24,384 nt of DNA, from contig CAZTDP010000010.1 in assembly GCA_964612565.1 (NCBI GenBank), forward strand, positions 1 through 24,384. Direction: 5' to 3'. Shown here one piece after another: positions 1 through 8,423 of the stretch. The position numbers and the translations under genes were made by a program. Within the stretch, counting starts at the first letter, position 1; each line of letters begins with the position of its first letter. The stretch is from CAZTDP01 sp964612565. GTDB taxonomy: Bacteria; Patescibacteriota; WWE3; UBA101185; UBA10185. The notes beneath the pieces are model-generated. The model searched no databases. It saw only the letters and a list, made by a program, of their open reading frames with translations, and was not told the origin of the DNA.

Positions 1-55
1 GAGCGCTCGATTCACATTCGAGAGGTCCCTGGTTCGATCCCAGGCAAGCCCACCA
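1..55 (+). tRNA. tRNA-Val(CAC), 3' part
   Basis: The window opens inside a tRNA gene. Visible parts are the anticodon stem (CTCGA at 6-10 paired with TCGAG at 18-22), the 7-base loop TTCACAT with anticodon CAC at 13-15 (valine, codon GTG), a 5-base variable loop, the T stem CCTGG/CCAGG around TTCGATC, the 3' acceptor strand, discriminator A at 52 and an encoded CCA at 53-55. The acceptor 5' strand and D arm lie outside the window, so the acceptor pairing cannot be checked. Confidence 0.93.
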
Positions 56-99
56 GAAACTTTTGTAAGGCAATTTGCCAGTCTGTGAATATTTTCTGA

Positions 100-906
100 T
101 TATTCAAGAATTTTTACAGCAATCCCGTACTGATTAAATGGTTCACCAAAACCGCTCACGTCCTTCCAATACTCTAAAAAGTGAGAGGCGCTAACAAGTC
201 TGGTGCCGTACCTTTTTGGATCTATGCTAAAACTGTCTAGCTGTTCTTGTGTATATTCAGCATCTCTTGTTTCAACAGTATCGTATTCTGTCTCCGGCTC
301 CACTTTTTTGATAGCGTTTGGTTTTTCATCCGCATAGTGAACACCGTACAAACTGTTTTCATTAGAAAGTCTTTGGTAGTAATGAAATAGCGGGTCGACT
401 GTTATATAGTATTTAGCTCCCTTTAATTCGACCGAACCGCAAACTATAATATAATGCCCATCGTTATCTAAATTTCTTTTTTCTTTATAGTTGGGGATTG
501 TTTGTATTGGAGTTATAACCACTTTTCCTTCCTTGAGCTTTGTGTCGAGAAATAATTCGGATCGTGCAGTTGATTCTTTTGTGACGGTTTCGTCGCTTGG
601 TTTTACTTCGAACTCAACATTGTGCGTGGATAGTATTTCCAGCATAACGGACGGAGGTGTGCCCAATTCTTCAACTGTATCCGGTACCTTCTTTTTTTGC
701 ATCTTTTTTAGCTCGTTATCCACGTCCTCGATTATTTCCAATTGAGTAACGTTCTTGCCAAGGGTCTTCAAAACGTCGGTAATTACAGCCGGTCCGCAGC
801 TACTTTCTAACTCTTGTTCTTCGCTGTGAACTTTTATAAAAACGGCATCCGAGTCCCGCTCAAAAACATTGTCGTAATATTTTGATGTTTCAAATTCGTT
901 TGACAT
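100..906 (-). CDS. C39-like (papain-fold) cysteine peptidase
   Basis: A 268-residue protein with the signature of C39-like peptidases. A Cys-Gly-Pro-Ala motif puts the nucleophile at C37, a Gly-His-Tyr strand supplies H151, and D171 in VDPL completes a likely triad. The spacing fits a single papain-like domain. No signal peptide or membrane segment is visible, so it is probably cytoplasmic. Its ATG directly follows the TAA of the GNAT gene, so the two are cotranscribed and probably coupled. Next to an acetyltransferase and two divergent ATP-grasp ligases it may process or cleave a peptide or amide made by the ligases (inference). It could instead be a transglutaminase- or amidase-like member of the same fold. 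Confidence 0.72.
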   Translation of the reverse strand: MSNEFETSKYYDNVFERDSDAVFIKVHSEEQELESSCGPAVITDVLKTLGKNVTQLEIIEDVDNELKKMQKKKVPDTVEELGTPPSVMLEILSTHNVEFEVKPSDETVTKESTARSELFLDTKLKEGKVVITPIQTIPNYKEKRNLDNDGHYIIVCGSVELKGAKYYITVDPLFHYYQRLSNENSLYGVHYADEKPNAIKKVEPETEYDTVETRDAEYTQEQLDSFSIDPKRYGTRLVSASHFLEYWKDVSGFGEPFNQYGIAVKILE

Positions 907-1365
907 TTAAAGCTGCAAAATCACGCTGTCGGCATGAAACCCCTGTTTCTTGTAAAAATCTATTGCCTTTGAGTTCCAGTCAAATACTTCTACTCTAATC
1001 GGATATTCATATTGTTTTCCAACTTCGACTGCCTTGTTTAATAACTCTTTTCCGACGCCTTGCCCTCTATACTCATCTTTCACTAATAGTTCCTCTATTA
1101 CATATATGTAGCAGTCTTCGCATATCCTTGAATAAATATATCCGATTGCAGTTTCGTTATCCTCGGCAATAAAAACCCACGATTTATTGACGCTCAAGCT
1201 GTCTTCTATTTCTTCCTTAAAATATTCTTGCCAGTTTTCGGTAAAATGCTCGTGAGGACGCGTAGAGTTTTGTGAGCTGTACTTTTCCAACTCAACACTT
1301 AAATTAAAAAGTATATCAACATCCATCTTATTTTTTTGTGCAATTCGATATGTGATTTTTCCCAT
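907..1365 (-). CDS. GNAT-family N-acetyltransferase
   Basis: A 152-residue protein with the GNAT fold. The acetyl-CoA pyrophosphate-binding motif is visible as EYRGQGVGKELL, followed by a C-terminal AIDFYKKQGF motif typical of GNAT motif B. I chose the ATG at 1365 over an in-frame TTG at 1395. The ATG begins just before the conserved ITYRIA strand and lies 9 bases after a minus-strand TATAAT, while the TTG would lie upstream of that promoter. The substrate cannot be told. It is the first gene of a two-gene unit with the C39-like peptidase and faces the ATP-grasp pair head to head. GNAT enzymes near ATP-grasp ligases often act on amino groups of amino acids or peptides (family knowledge). Confidence 0.85.
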   Translation of the reverse strand: MGKITYRIAQKNKMDVDILFNLSVELEKYSSQNSTRPHEHFTENWQEYFKEEIEDSLSVNKSWVFIAEDNETAIGYIYSRICEDCYIYVIEELLVKDEYRGQGVGKELLNKAVEVGKQYEYPIRVEVFDWNSKAIDFYKKQGFHADSVILQL

Positions 1366-1389
1366 TATTGTTTTATTATAGTTTATAGT
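1366..1389. promoter_or_regulatory. Overlapping divergent promoters between the GNAT and ATP-grasp genes
   Basis: Only 24 bases separate the two divergent start codons. A minus-strand TATAAT (1375-1380) lies 9 bases before the GNAT ATG. A plus-strand TATAGT (1377-1382) lies 7 bases before the ATP-grasp ATG. The two -10 boxes share four bases, and no convincing -35 box is seen on either side. A second TATAGT touches the plus-strand ATG. Both transcripts would be leaderless or nearly so. Confidence 0.5.
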
Positions 1390-2409
1390 ATGCAAACTTT
1401 CGACCCCGAACTTTTTAAAAGAAAAATTATAATGATTTCTGATTTTGTAGACCCATCAGAATATTTGCCCGGAGAGCTTGAACCGGAAAATGAATTGATA
1501 GATCTTTTCAAGAGTGGAATGAAAGATTTGAATGTCGATTTTGAATATGTAGAGGTAAAAACATTTGATGATCTAGATAAAGTTTTAGAAGGGTGCACTA
1601 AAAATAATTCAATAATTTTTAATTGGTGCGAAGAAATAGAAGGTAAACATAATTCTTCACATTTGGTTAGCGAGTACCTGGACAAACGCGGCCTAATTTA
1701 CACCGGTGCAGATGCCACGTGTTTATTACTAACCGGAAGCAAAGTAGCCACTAAAGTAGCACTCGAGAAAGCAGGACTCGCCACTCCAGAATATTGGGTA
1801 CTAAAAGAGGATAGTAACATTGAGAACTGCGACATTTCATATCCTGCAATTGTAAAGCTTGCAAACGAGCATTGTTCCATTGGAATGGAAGGGGATAACC
1901 TTGTTAGAGACAATCAACAGCTGTCGGCGCTTGTGTCGCGTTTATTTTTAAAATTTAAACAAGATATTTTAGTGGAGGAGTTTATAGACGCGCCAGAATA
2001 CACTGCTTCTGTTTGGGGAAATAACAGTAGCGCGGAAGTTGTTGCGTATTTTAATGTTTTATTTGCAGACAAGAACATCGGTCAGTTTCAAACAAATACA
2101 GCCAAAAATATGGAAGGAACAGCCGAATATGCAAACACCACTTTTGTAGCCGTTGATGATGAAACACAAAAAAAATTTGAAAAGAACATTTCAAAAGATA
2201 TACTGAAGGCATATAATACTTTGTGTTTTAGGGATTACGGAAGATTTGAAATTAGAATAAGAGATGGGGTGTGTTATTTTTTGGATGCCAATGCTAACCC
2301 AATGCTTTGGCTGAATAACGAGTTTTTTATTCAAACACAAAAAATAGGGTATTCTGTTGCAGGTTTTATTCTGAAAGTGTGCGAGTTTGCGCTACATAGA
2401 AACAAATGA
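1390..2409 (+). CDS. D-Ala-D-Ala-ligase-like ATP-grasp enzyme 1
   Basis: A 339-residue ATP-grasp ligase related to D-Ala-D-Ala ligases. An N-terminal domain starts with the strand KIIMISDF. A FNWCEE segment and the IYTGADATCLLLTGSKVATK stretch match the Ddl region that binds substrate and leads into the ATP-grasp fold. The strand YPAIVKL carries a candidate ATP-binding lysine, VEEF binds the adenine/ribose, and DANANP near residues 299-304 gives the Mg-binding D and N. Ddl usually has a glutamate in this last motif, so this is a divergent family and may not make D-Ala-D-Ala. The ATG at 1390 is 7 bases after a TATAGT box; an ORF extension from 1336 lies upstream of that box. The TGA stop overlaps the next gene's ATG. 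Confidence 0.78.
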   Translation: MQTFDPELFKRKIIMISDFVDPSEYLPGELEPENELIDLFKSGMKDLNVDFEYVEVKTFDDLDKVLEGCTKNNSIIFNWCEEIEGKHNSSHLVSEYLDKRGLIYTGADATCLLLTGSKVATKVALEKAGLATPEYWVLKEDSNIENCDISYPAIVKLANEHCSIGMEGDNLVRDNQQLSALVSRLFLKFKQDILVEEFIDAPEYTASVWGNNSSAEVVAYFNVLFADKNIGQFQTNTAKNMEGTAEYANTTFVAVDDETQKKFEKNISKDILKAYNTLCFRDYGRFEIRIRDGVCYFLDANANPMLWLNNEFFIQTQKIGYSVAGFILKVCEFALHRNK

Positions 2410-3455
2410 CTAAAAATGGTGTAAGTGACAAAATTAATAGATTAGCAATTATATACAGCTACGCAAAAAGAGAATTTTTTCCGACGGAAGAGCAGTATAT
2501 TACTGAAAAGGATGCCTTGCGAGACGCCCTTGTTATTGCGCGTGAAATAGAGAAGCTGGGCATAGAGCCGGTTTTAATACCGGGAAATGACACCATAATA
2601 GAAGAACTGAATAAATATAAACCTGAAATGGTGTTTAATCTTGTGGATTCAGTTAAAGGCCATGAATATTTATCCTCTACGATTCCGGGTATTTTGGACA
2701 TGCTCAACGTTACATTTACAGGGACCGGTTTGTTAGGTTTGGCACTTACGTATAATAAATTTTTATCCAAACAGCTACTGCAAAGTGCTCGAATTCCTGT
2801 GCCAAATTTTCAGTTGTTTCATAATTCCAGCGACCAAATCGATCCTAATTTAAGGTTCCCTCTAATTTCTAAACTAAACGAAATCCACGGAGCTGTGGAA
2901 ATTGATGACACCGCCGTATCCGAAAACGAAAAGCAGCTGCGAGAAAGATTGGCATTTTTAATTAAAACGTACGACCAACCTGTTCTCGTCGAAGAATTTA
3001 TTACAGGACGCGAAATTACAGCATACGTTCTTCAAGGTACCCACACAAAAATATACTTAGCCGAAAAAGTTTTTAACAAACCGGATAAAAAATACATTTT
3101 TGCAACTTTTGAAGATCAATGGGGAGAATCAAACGCAAGCGATCCCGATAAGGATCCTTATACGTATGCAAAGTTTGAAGATCCAATTCTAAAAGACTAC
3201 GTTAAGCGAGCTTTTGATATTACGGATATGTTGGATTACGCAAAGTTTGATGTTAGGATGGATGCTTCCGGAAGATACTACTTTATAGATAGCAACGCCA
3301 ATCCTGCTTTTGGTCCTGTAGAGCTTCAGACTAGCATGGGGTATATTGTGCAAAAACTTTACGGTGTTCCATTTTTGGAAATTTTAAAAAGACTCATAAA
3401 TAATACAATGGGAAAGAGTTACTACGCAGAAAATATTCCCGGTAACGGAAATTAG
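2406..3455 (+). CDS. D-Ala-D-Ala-ligase-like ATP-grasp enzyme 2
   Basis: A 349-residue paralogue of the preceding gene in the same order: a FNLVDSVKG segment, VTFTGTGLLGLALTYNK, a PLISKL strand, VEEFITGREITAYV, and SNANP near residues 296-300. The ATG overlaps the previous TGA as ATGA, so translation is coupled and the two ligases are made together. Paired ATP-grasp enzymes may work in sequence, or as partners, to make a peptide or amide bond (inference). The DxNANP metal motif is shared by both proteins. The stop codon TAG (3453-3455) interlocks with the stop of the convergent GH18-like gene. Substrates are unknown; a true Ddl is possible but less likely because a single cell rarely needs two side by side. 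Confidence 0.78.
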   Translation: MTKNGVSDKINRLAIIYSYAKREFFPTEEQYITEKDALRDALVIAREIEKLGIEPVLIPGNDTIIEELNKYKPEMVFNLVDSVKGHEYLSSTIPGILDMLNVTFTGTGLLGLALTYNKFLSKQLLQSARIPVPNFQLFHNSSDQIDPNLRFPLISKLNEIHGAVEIDDTAVSENEKQLRERLAFLIKTYDQPVLVEEFITGREITAYVLQGTHTKIYLAEKVFNKPDKKYIFATFEDQWGESNASDPDKDPYTYAKFEDPILKDYVKRAFDITDMLDYAKFDVRMDASGRYYFIDSNANPAFGPVELQTSMGYIVQKLYGVPFLEILKRLINNTMGKSYYAENIPGNGN

Positions 3456-4693
3456 TTTATATTTACAAACTCGTCATACAGTAGGTTCCAAAGTTCAGTG
3501 TAACCCCCATCGTACCCAAGAGCCCAGATTCCTGCACCTTGAAGTTGCGCAGAATTCACTAAGCTATATTTTACTTTTAATGATTGCTCGTTTTCATAAT
3601 AAACTTCTCGCTGTTGGCCTGTTTCCGGGCTAACATAAGTAAAATACGGTACTTGCCCCAGAGAATCCCATTTAATGTCAGGGCGTACATTAATAATAGT
3701 GTCCATAATATCCGAGTACGATTGAGATTGTGAAAACCCTATCGAATCATTTCCGGAAACTCTTTGAGCGTAATCTTGACCGCTGTCGACGACCCAGTTA
3801 TAGCCATAGTATGGAACACCCAGTATTAATTTATCGGGTGAGGTAACCTTTAAAAAATCTAAAAGCATTGTTTGAATGTCGTACTCGGCATAAACACCTT
3901 TTCCGCCTATTGGAGCGACAGGGCCGGCATTATCTGAGGTTGGCCGGTGAAAATCGTATGCCATTATAAATACACCGTCAGAACTTTTAGCCAAATTTGC
4001 AAGATCCGAACTTATACGCGGCTTCACGAGGGAATCCGCAAAGGCCGAAACCACAACTTTTGAGTCCCCAAACTTAGCGTCAAGCGCTTCGTTCAAAAAC
4101 TTGGTGAGCTCCGTAAATTTTGTGGCTCTTGAGGCTTCTACATATTCGGCGTACTCAAAGTTTAAATTTATATCCTTTATTTTCTTGTTTGTGAGTTCGG
4201 TTTCGATATTAGAAAGTAGTGTGTCCCAACAATTGCGGCAGTCCAAAAAAGCATCGTTGTCTGCATCCGAATGGGCTATTATGGTCAGCGCAAAATTAAC
4301 CCCAAATTTTTTAGAAGCAGTAATAAGCTGAGTAAGATCTTCACTTTCGTTCCAATTTCTATAGCCTGGTTCGGAAATGACGTACCCATCAGACCCCTCT
4401 GTAGTTTTTACAAAATTTCCCTGCGAGTCTATATATAAACCAAAATAGGCAATGTCTGTTAAACGGTCTAATTCAAGATACTTTGCGTTGTACAAGGTCC
4501 AATAAGGAAGATAGCCATAAATAACTTTTTTGGATTTTGGTCTTTCCTTAAATAACGCAAAAATATCGAATGTACTTGAATAAGGTGTCAGCGGCATGTA
4601 TTTAAAGTTAAATTTTGAAATATAAAAGCTGCCCGCGCCTAGGGCAGCAGCAAGTGCAAAAAGGATTAAGACAGTTTTAAATTCGGTTTTCAC
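3452..4693 (-). CDS. Membrane-anchored GH18-family (chitinase/YaaH-like) protein
   Basis: A 413-residue protein with an N-terminal membrane segment or signal anchor (about 7-27) and a GH18 TIM barrel. YGYLPYW opens the barrel. The catalytic strand reads D174-I-N-L-N-F-E180, compared with the family pattern DxxDxDxE. The acid/base glutamate is present, but the Asp two residues before it is Asn. LILGVPYYGYNW and GIWALGYDGG near the C terminus match the spore-germination/YaaH-type branch. The start is GTG at 4693, 6 bases after a TAGAAT box. Probable role: binding or cutting GlcNAc-containing wall or surface glycan outside the membrane. The Asn may lower activity or make it a lectin. It belongs with the envelope genes that follow. 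Confidence 0.85.
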   Translation of the reverse strand: MKTEFKTVLILFALAAALGAGSFYISKFNFKYMPLTPYSSTFDIFALFKERPKSKKVIYGYLPYWTLYNAKYLELDRLTDIAYFGLYIDSQGNFVKTTEGSDGYVISEPGYRNWNESEDLTQLITASKKFGVNFALTIIAHSDADNDAFLDCRNCWDTLLSNIETELTNKKIKDINLNFEYAEYVEASRATKFTELTKFLNEALDAKFGDSKVVVSAFADSLVKPRISSDLANLAKSSDGVFIMAYDFHRPTSDNAGPVAPIGGKGVYAEYDIQTMLLDFLKVTSPDKLILGVPYYGYNWVVDSGQDYAQRVSGNDSIGFSQSQSYSDIMDTIINVRPDIKWDSLGQVPYFTYVSPETGQQREVYYENEQSLKVKYSLVNSAQLQGAGIWALGYDGGYTELWNLLYDEFVNIN

Positions 4694-4770
4694 TTTGTTA
4701 TTCTACCATCCATATGTTTAATGACCCATCCTTTCAGAATATGTGACGGGTTTAATGTTAAAATTACGTA
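4694..4770. promoter_or_regulatory. Divergent promoter region, GH18-like and clan-A glycosidase genes
   Basis: Between two GTG start codons lie a minus-strand TAGAAT (4700-4705, 6 bases before the GH18 GTG) and a plus-strand TAAAAT (4759-4764, 6 bases before the glycosidase GTG). Both would give leaderless mRNA. No clear -35 boxes or Shine-Dalgarno sequences are seen. Confidence 0.5.
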
Positions 4771-5982
4771 GTGAAGAGTTTGCTTATTAAATTAATAGAA
4801 AGTCCTGCTGTTTTCATTAGATTCCTTTTAGCAGTAGCGTTGTTGAGTGCGGTAATTGGATTTTTCCTCTTTGGCAGCACCGGAATTTTAAAAAGAGATT
4901 CACTTCAAAATATTTATGGTGAACCTGTCGAACAAAAGCAGCCGGATCAAATTTATTGTTCCGATGATCAAAAGATCAGTTATTACACATACGAAGGCGA
5001 CGATCCGGTTTGGAAGGACAATAACAAATTTGGACTTTATGTCTATGCCGAAAACAAAGACTTTTTTGAAAGAGCAGAAGAGCTTGTTAATTCAAAAGAC
5101 GGCGATTGGGGTTACGTTTTAATTCCATACAATGTTAAAGATTACGACTATCAAAAATGGGAACAGGTATTTGAGCAGTTGCGCGATAAGCACTTAATCC
5201 CCGTAATACAGCTTCACGATGTCGACCTTGATGCGTATCCGGAACAAACAAAAAAGGCAGCATCGTTCTTAAACTTATTTATCTGGCCTATTCGTTACAG
5301 ATACGTAAGTGTTTACAATGAGCCAAACGACAAAAATTTTTGGTATGGAAAAGTTGATCCCGCCGAATACGCCAAAATTTTAAATTTTACAATCGATGCT
5401 TTTAAAAGTGAAAATCCTGATTTTTATATGTTAAACGCCGGTTTAAATGCCAGTGCCAGCGATTCTTCTTCTAGTATGGACTCGCTAGAGTTTATGAGAC
5501 AAATGGAACTGGAAGTGCCCGGAATTTTTGACAAACTGGATGGCTGGGCGTCTCACTCTTACCCTCAGCCTAATTTTTCGGGAAGCCCAAGCAATACCGG
5601 AAGATGGAGCATTCAGGCCTATGATTCAGAATTGGCCTTTTTAAAAAATATTATTAAAACTACAAAAGACTTGCCTGTTTTTATTACCGAAACAGGTTGG
5701 GCTCATGCCGAGGGCGCCAACTATAATAGTTCCTTTTTACCGGATGATACAGTTGCTGATTACCTTGTTAAGGCATATGAAGATGTGTGGCTTAAAGATG
5801 CCCGTGTGCGCGCCGTCATGCCCTTTACCGTTAGGTATGATCCTCCATACGATCATTTTTCTTGGCTAAATAAAGACAACGTTCCCTATAAGCACTTTGA
5901 TGTTGTAAAATCGATGAAAAAGGTAAAAGGTAAGCCGCCAAAGCTAGTTGAGCAAACCATTACCATCAAGGGATGTAATTAA
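4771..5982 (+). CDS. Membrane-anchored clan GH-A glycoside hydrolase
   Basis: A 403-residue protein with one N-terminal membrane segment (about 15-35) and an extracellular TIM barrel. YNEPN carries the likely acid/base E184 and ITETGW the likely nucleophile E307, the pair typical of clan GH-A retaining enzymes (GH5/GH39/GH17-like; the exact family cannot be fixed by eye). A SHSYPQP loop suggests a sugar-binding site. The GTG at 4771 directly precedes the hydrophobic segment and lies 6 bases after a TAAAAT box. One base separates the TAA stop from the flippase ATG, so it heads an operon with the flippase and polymerase genes. Likely role: trimming or remodelling the exported surface polysaccharide (inference). 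Confidence 0.82.
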   Translation: MKSLLIKLIESPAVFIRFLLAVALLSAVIGFFLFGSTGILKRDSLQNIYGEPVEQKQPDQIYCSDDQKISYYTYEGDDPVWKDNNKFGLYVYAENKDFFERAEELVNSKDGDWGYVLIPYNVKDYDYQKWEQVFEQLRDKHLIPVIQLHDVDLDAYPEQTKKAASFLNLFIWPIRYRYVSVYNEPNDKNFWYGKVDPAEYAKILNFTIDAFKSENPDFYMLNAGLNASASDSSSSMDSLEFMRQMELEVPGIFDKLDGWASHSYPQPNFSGSPSNTGRWSIQAYDSELAFLKNIIKTTKDLPVFITETGWAHAEGANYNSSFLPDDTVADYLVKAYEDVWLKDARVRAVMPFTVRYDPPYDHFSWLNKDNVPYKHFDVVKSMKKVKGKPPKLVEQTITIKGCN

Positions 5983-5983
5983 A

Positions 5984-7261
5984 ATGGCCTTTTCAATAAC
6001 TCAAAAAAAAATAGCCGCCAACACTATCTATCAGCTGGTAGGCAAGTTAACAAGCCTGCTGATCACAGTAGGTGCCACGATAATTATTACTCACAGTTAT
6101 GGCCGGGAGCTTTTTGGTCAGTTTAGCTTAATGCAGACTTGGCCCGCTTTGTTTTTTGTTATTGTAGATTTTGGTATTAATGCCATTGCAACTCGCGAAC
6201 TTTCAAAAGATTGGACACTGGCATCAAAATATTTTGGAAACATATTACTCATTCGTGTCCTAATGTCGCTTGTGATAATTGGATTACTTATGGTTTCTTT
6301 AATATTTTTTCCTTACAATGCAAGTCTAAAACTAGGAATTGTTTTAAGCTTAGCCCTGGTATTGACTCAGTCTTTATATACAACCACAAATATTATCTTT
6401 CAGGTAAAACTTAGATATGACCTCTCTACGATTGGATACGTAGTAGGGTATGCGTTAATTCTTGTTTTGGTGGCAGTATGCGCCTACTTAAGGTTAGACA
6501 TTAAGTGGCTTAGTTTTAGCTATGTGGTAGGTGGTGCATTAACTTTTTTAGTAAATTTGCGTTTTATTAAAAAACTTGGGATATCGGTGAGCCTTAGGTT
6601 TGACCGCGATGTGTGGCGTTATCTGATTGTCAGCTCGCTACCGTTGGGTTTGATGTTTATTTTTAGTCAAATAAACTTTAAGTCGGACTCTATACTACTT
6701 TCTGTAATGAACTTGCCGGTTTCGCAGGGTTTTAGCAATGACGATGCTGTTGCGTTGTACGCACTGCCTTACAAAATTTTTGAAGTTTCACTCGTTTTGC
6801 CTACTTTTTTTATGAACTCGGTTTATCCAGTTATGGTTAGGCATTTACAGGAAAGCAAAGAAAAGTTACTCAAAACTTTATTTAGCAGCATAAAAGCACT
6901 TTCACTTTTGGCAATTGCAGTCTCTTTGATAGGTTATTTTTTTTCACCTCTTGCTATTAAACTTTTGGGTGGGGAAGGGTTTGAAGCTTCCATTCCGGTC
7001 TTAAGAATATTGCTGGTAGGTCTTATTTTGTACAATTTAACTCAGCCGCTATCGTGGATATTAGTTACGTTAGGTTATCAAAGATACTTACCGGGTATAT
7101 ATTTGGTAAGCGCAATCTTTAATGTGGTCGCAAATTTGATTTTTATTCCAAAATACTCATTTTACAGTTCTGCGGTAATAACTCATGCCTCCGAGTTTTT
7201 AGTGCTAATGATGCTTGTTGCCGTTTTAAAGTACGTCTGGAAAAAACCGTATGTTTCTTAA
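5984..7261 (+). CDS. Wzx-type polysaccharide flippase (MATE/MOP superfamily)
   Basis: A 425-residue integral membrane protein with about 12-14 hydrophobic segments. The N-terminal AANTIYQLVGKL followed by a GRELFGQFSLMQTW stretch is typical of O-antigen/teichoic-acid flippases, and the second half matches the polysaccharide-synthesis C-terminal repeat. It should move undecaprenyl-linked glycan units across the cytoplasmic membrane. I chose ATG 5984 over an in-frame TTG at 5948 because it lies one base after the upstream stop, with AAGGG about 10 bases ahead. Its 3' end overlaps the next gene by 11 bases, giving translational coupling. With the downstream Wzy-like protein it forms the core of a Wzx/Wzy export route. 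Confidence 0.88.
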   Translation: MAFSITQKKIAANTIYQLVGKLTSLLITVGATIIITHSYGRELFGQFSLMQTWPALFFVIVDFGINAIATRELSKDWTLASKYFGNILLIRVLMSLVIIGLLMVSLIFFPYNASLKLGIVLSLALVLTQSLYTTTNIIFQVKLRYDLSTIGYVVGYALILVLVAVCAYLRLDIKWLSFSYVVGGALTFLVNLRFIKKLGISVSLRFDRDVWRYLIVSSLPLGLMFIFSQINFKSDSILLSVMNLPVSQGFSNDDAVALYALPYKIFEVSLVLPTFFMNSVYPVMVRHLQESKEKLLKTLFSSIKALSLLAIAVSLIGYFFSPLAIKLLGGEGFEASIPVLRILLVGLILYNLTQPLSWILVTLGYQRYLPGIYLVSAIFNVVANLIFIPKYSFYSSAVITHASEFLVLMMLVAVLKYVWKKPYVS

Positions 7262-8423
7262 ATACATGTTTTATATTTTGTTGGCTTTATTGACTGCGGG
7301 TCAGTTTAGTCGGGTTGGTGGGGTGTACTTGTTCGACATTTTTGCGATTTTCTTTGTATTCGTCTCATTTACGTTTTTTTTAATTAGTAAAAAATTTGTC
7401 GTTCATAAATATTTTATTTTATTCTTTATCTTTTCGATATGTGCTTTTGGATCACTTACAATTAACGCTTCTAATTACAGGATTAACGACCTTTCAGAAA
7501 GTTTATTGTATTTGTTTAGGTTTTTAATTTATTTGGGATCCGCACTGTCAGTTTATTTGCAATTAAAAAGTAACATTTTAACGAAAAAAGAATTATTCTA
7601 TTCAGTCATTATCTCCGGTGTGTTGTTCAGTTTTGCGGGATTTATTCAACTAATATTACTACCGGATTTTACTGTTTTAGATCCTTTGCTCGGATGGGAC
7701 CCGCACAAAAGTAGGTTAGCATCGACATTTTTTGATCCTAATTTTGCTGGTGCTTACCTGGTAATTGTTTTTACACTTCTTTTAAACTTTGGCAGTTCAA
7801 TTGTTTCTAATAAAAAAACACTAACCTTACTTTATGCGGTGCTAATTTTAGCAATCTTTTTAACATTTTCTCGCTCTGCGTGGGCATTTTTAGCCGTTGT
7901 GATTTTTTGTTACGGAGTTCTTAAAGATAGACGCGTACTTTTGTTAAGCTTTTTGTTGGCGTTTCTTGCCTACTTTGCTGTGCCACGAGTCCAAACGAGA
8001 ATTTCTGGAATTACCGATCCGGCGGACTCGGCTAGCTTACGATACCAGTCATGGGAAAAGGGAATGGTCATTTCAAAAGATAATTTGGCGATTGGCGTTG
8101 GTTTTAATGCCTTCAAATTTGTGCAAAAAAAATATGGTTACTTAACACCCGACACCGTAACTGCCCACTCGGCTTCCGGTACAGACTCAAGTTTACTACT
8201 GGTTTTAGCAACTACAGGAATTATTGGGACGGCAATTTATGTGTTAGCATGGGCGTTTCCGTTGGCAGAAAAAATCTTTAAAAAAGACGCCGGATCCATA
8301 GTTATAGTATCGCTTGCACTTGGACTGCTTGTTGAGTCACAGTTCATAAACTCGCTATTTTATCCTCAAATAATGTTTCTGGTGTTTTTAATACTTTTTT
8401 CGCAGGGTGAAAGTTTTGCTTAA
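7251..8423 (+). CDS. O-antigen ligase/polymerase family membrane protein (Wzy/WaaL-like)
   Basis: A 390-residue protein with about 10-12 membrane segments. A TFSRSAWAF segment begins the Wzy_C core. A long outside loop follows with NLAIGVGFNAF and then HSASGTDSSLLLVLATTGI, the usual pattern of O-antigen ligases and polymerases. It would polymerise flipped units or attach them to an acceptor outside the membrane. It starts inside the flippase gene (11-base overlap) and its TAA shares bases with the stop of the convergent Ig-domain gene. Whether it is a polymerase or a ligase cannot be told from sequence alone. Confidence 0.85.
   Translation: MFLKYMFYILLALLTAGQFSRVGGVYLFDIFAIFFVFVSFTFFLISKKFVVHKYFILFFIFSICAFGSLTINASNYRINDLSESLLYLFRFLIYLGSALSVYLQLKSNILTKKELFYSVIISGVLFSFAGFIQLILLPDFTVLDPLLGWDPHKSRLASTFFDPNFAGAYLVIVFTLLLNFGSSIVSNKKTLTLLYAVLILAIFLTFSRSAWAFLAVVIFCYGVLKDRRVLLLSFLLAFLAYFAVPRVQTRISGITDPADSASLRYQSWEKGMVISKDNLAIGVGFNAFKFVQKKYGYLTPDTVTAHSASGTDSSLLLVLATTGIIGTAIYVLAWAFPLAEKIFKKDAGSIVIVSLALGLLVESQFINSLFYPQIMFLVFLILFSQGESFA

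Noticed and set aside
71..81. GGCA-ATT-TGCC hairpin as a tRNA-Val terminator
   Set aside because: The stem is 4 bases and no T-run follows.
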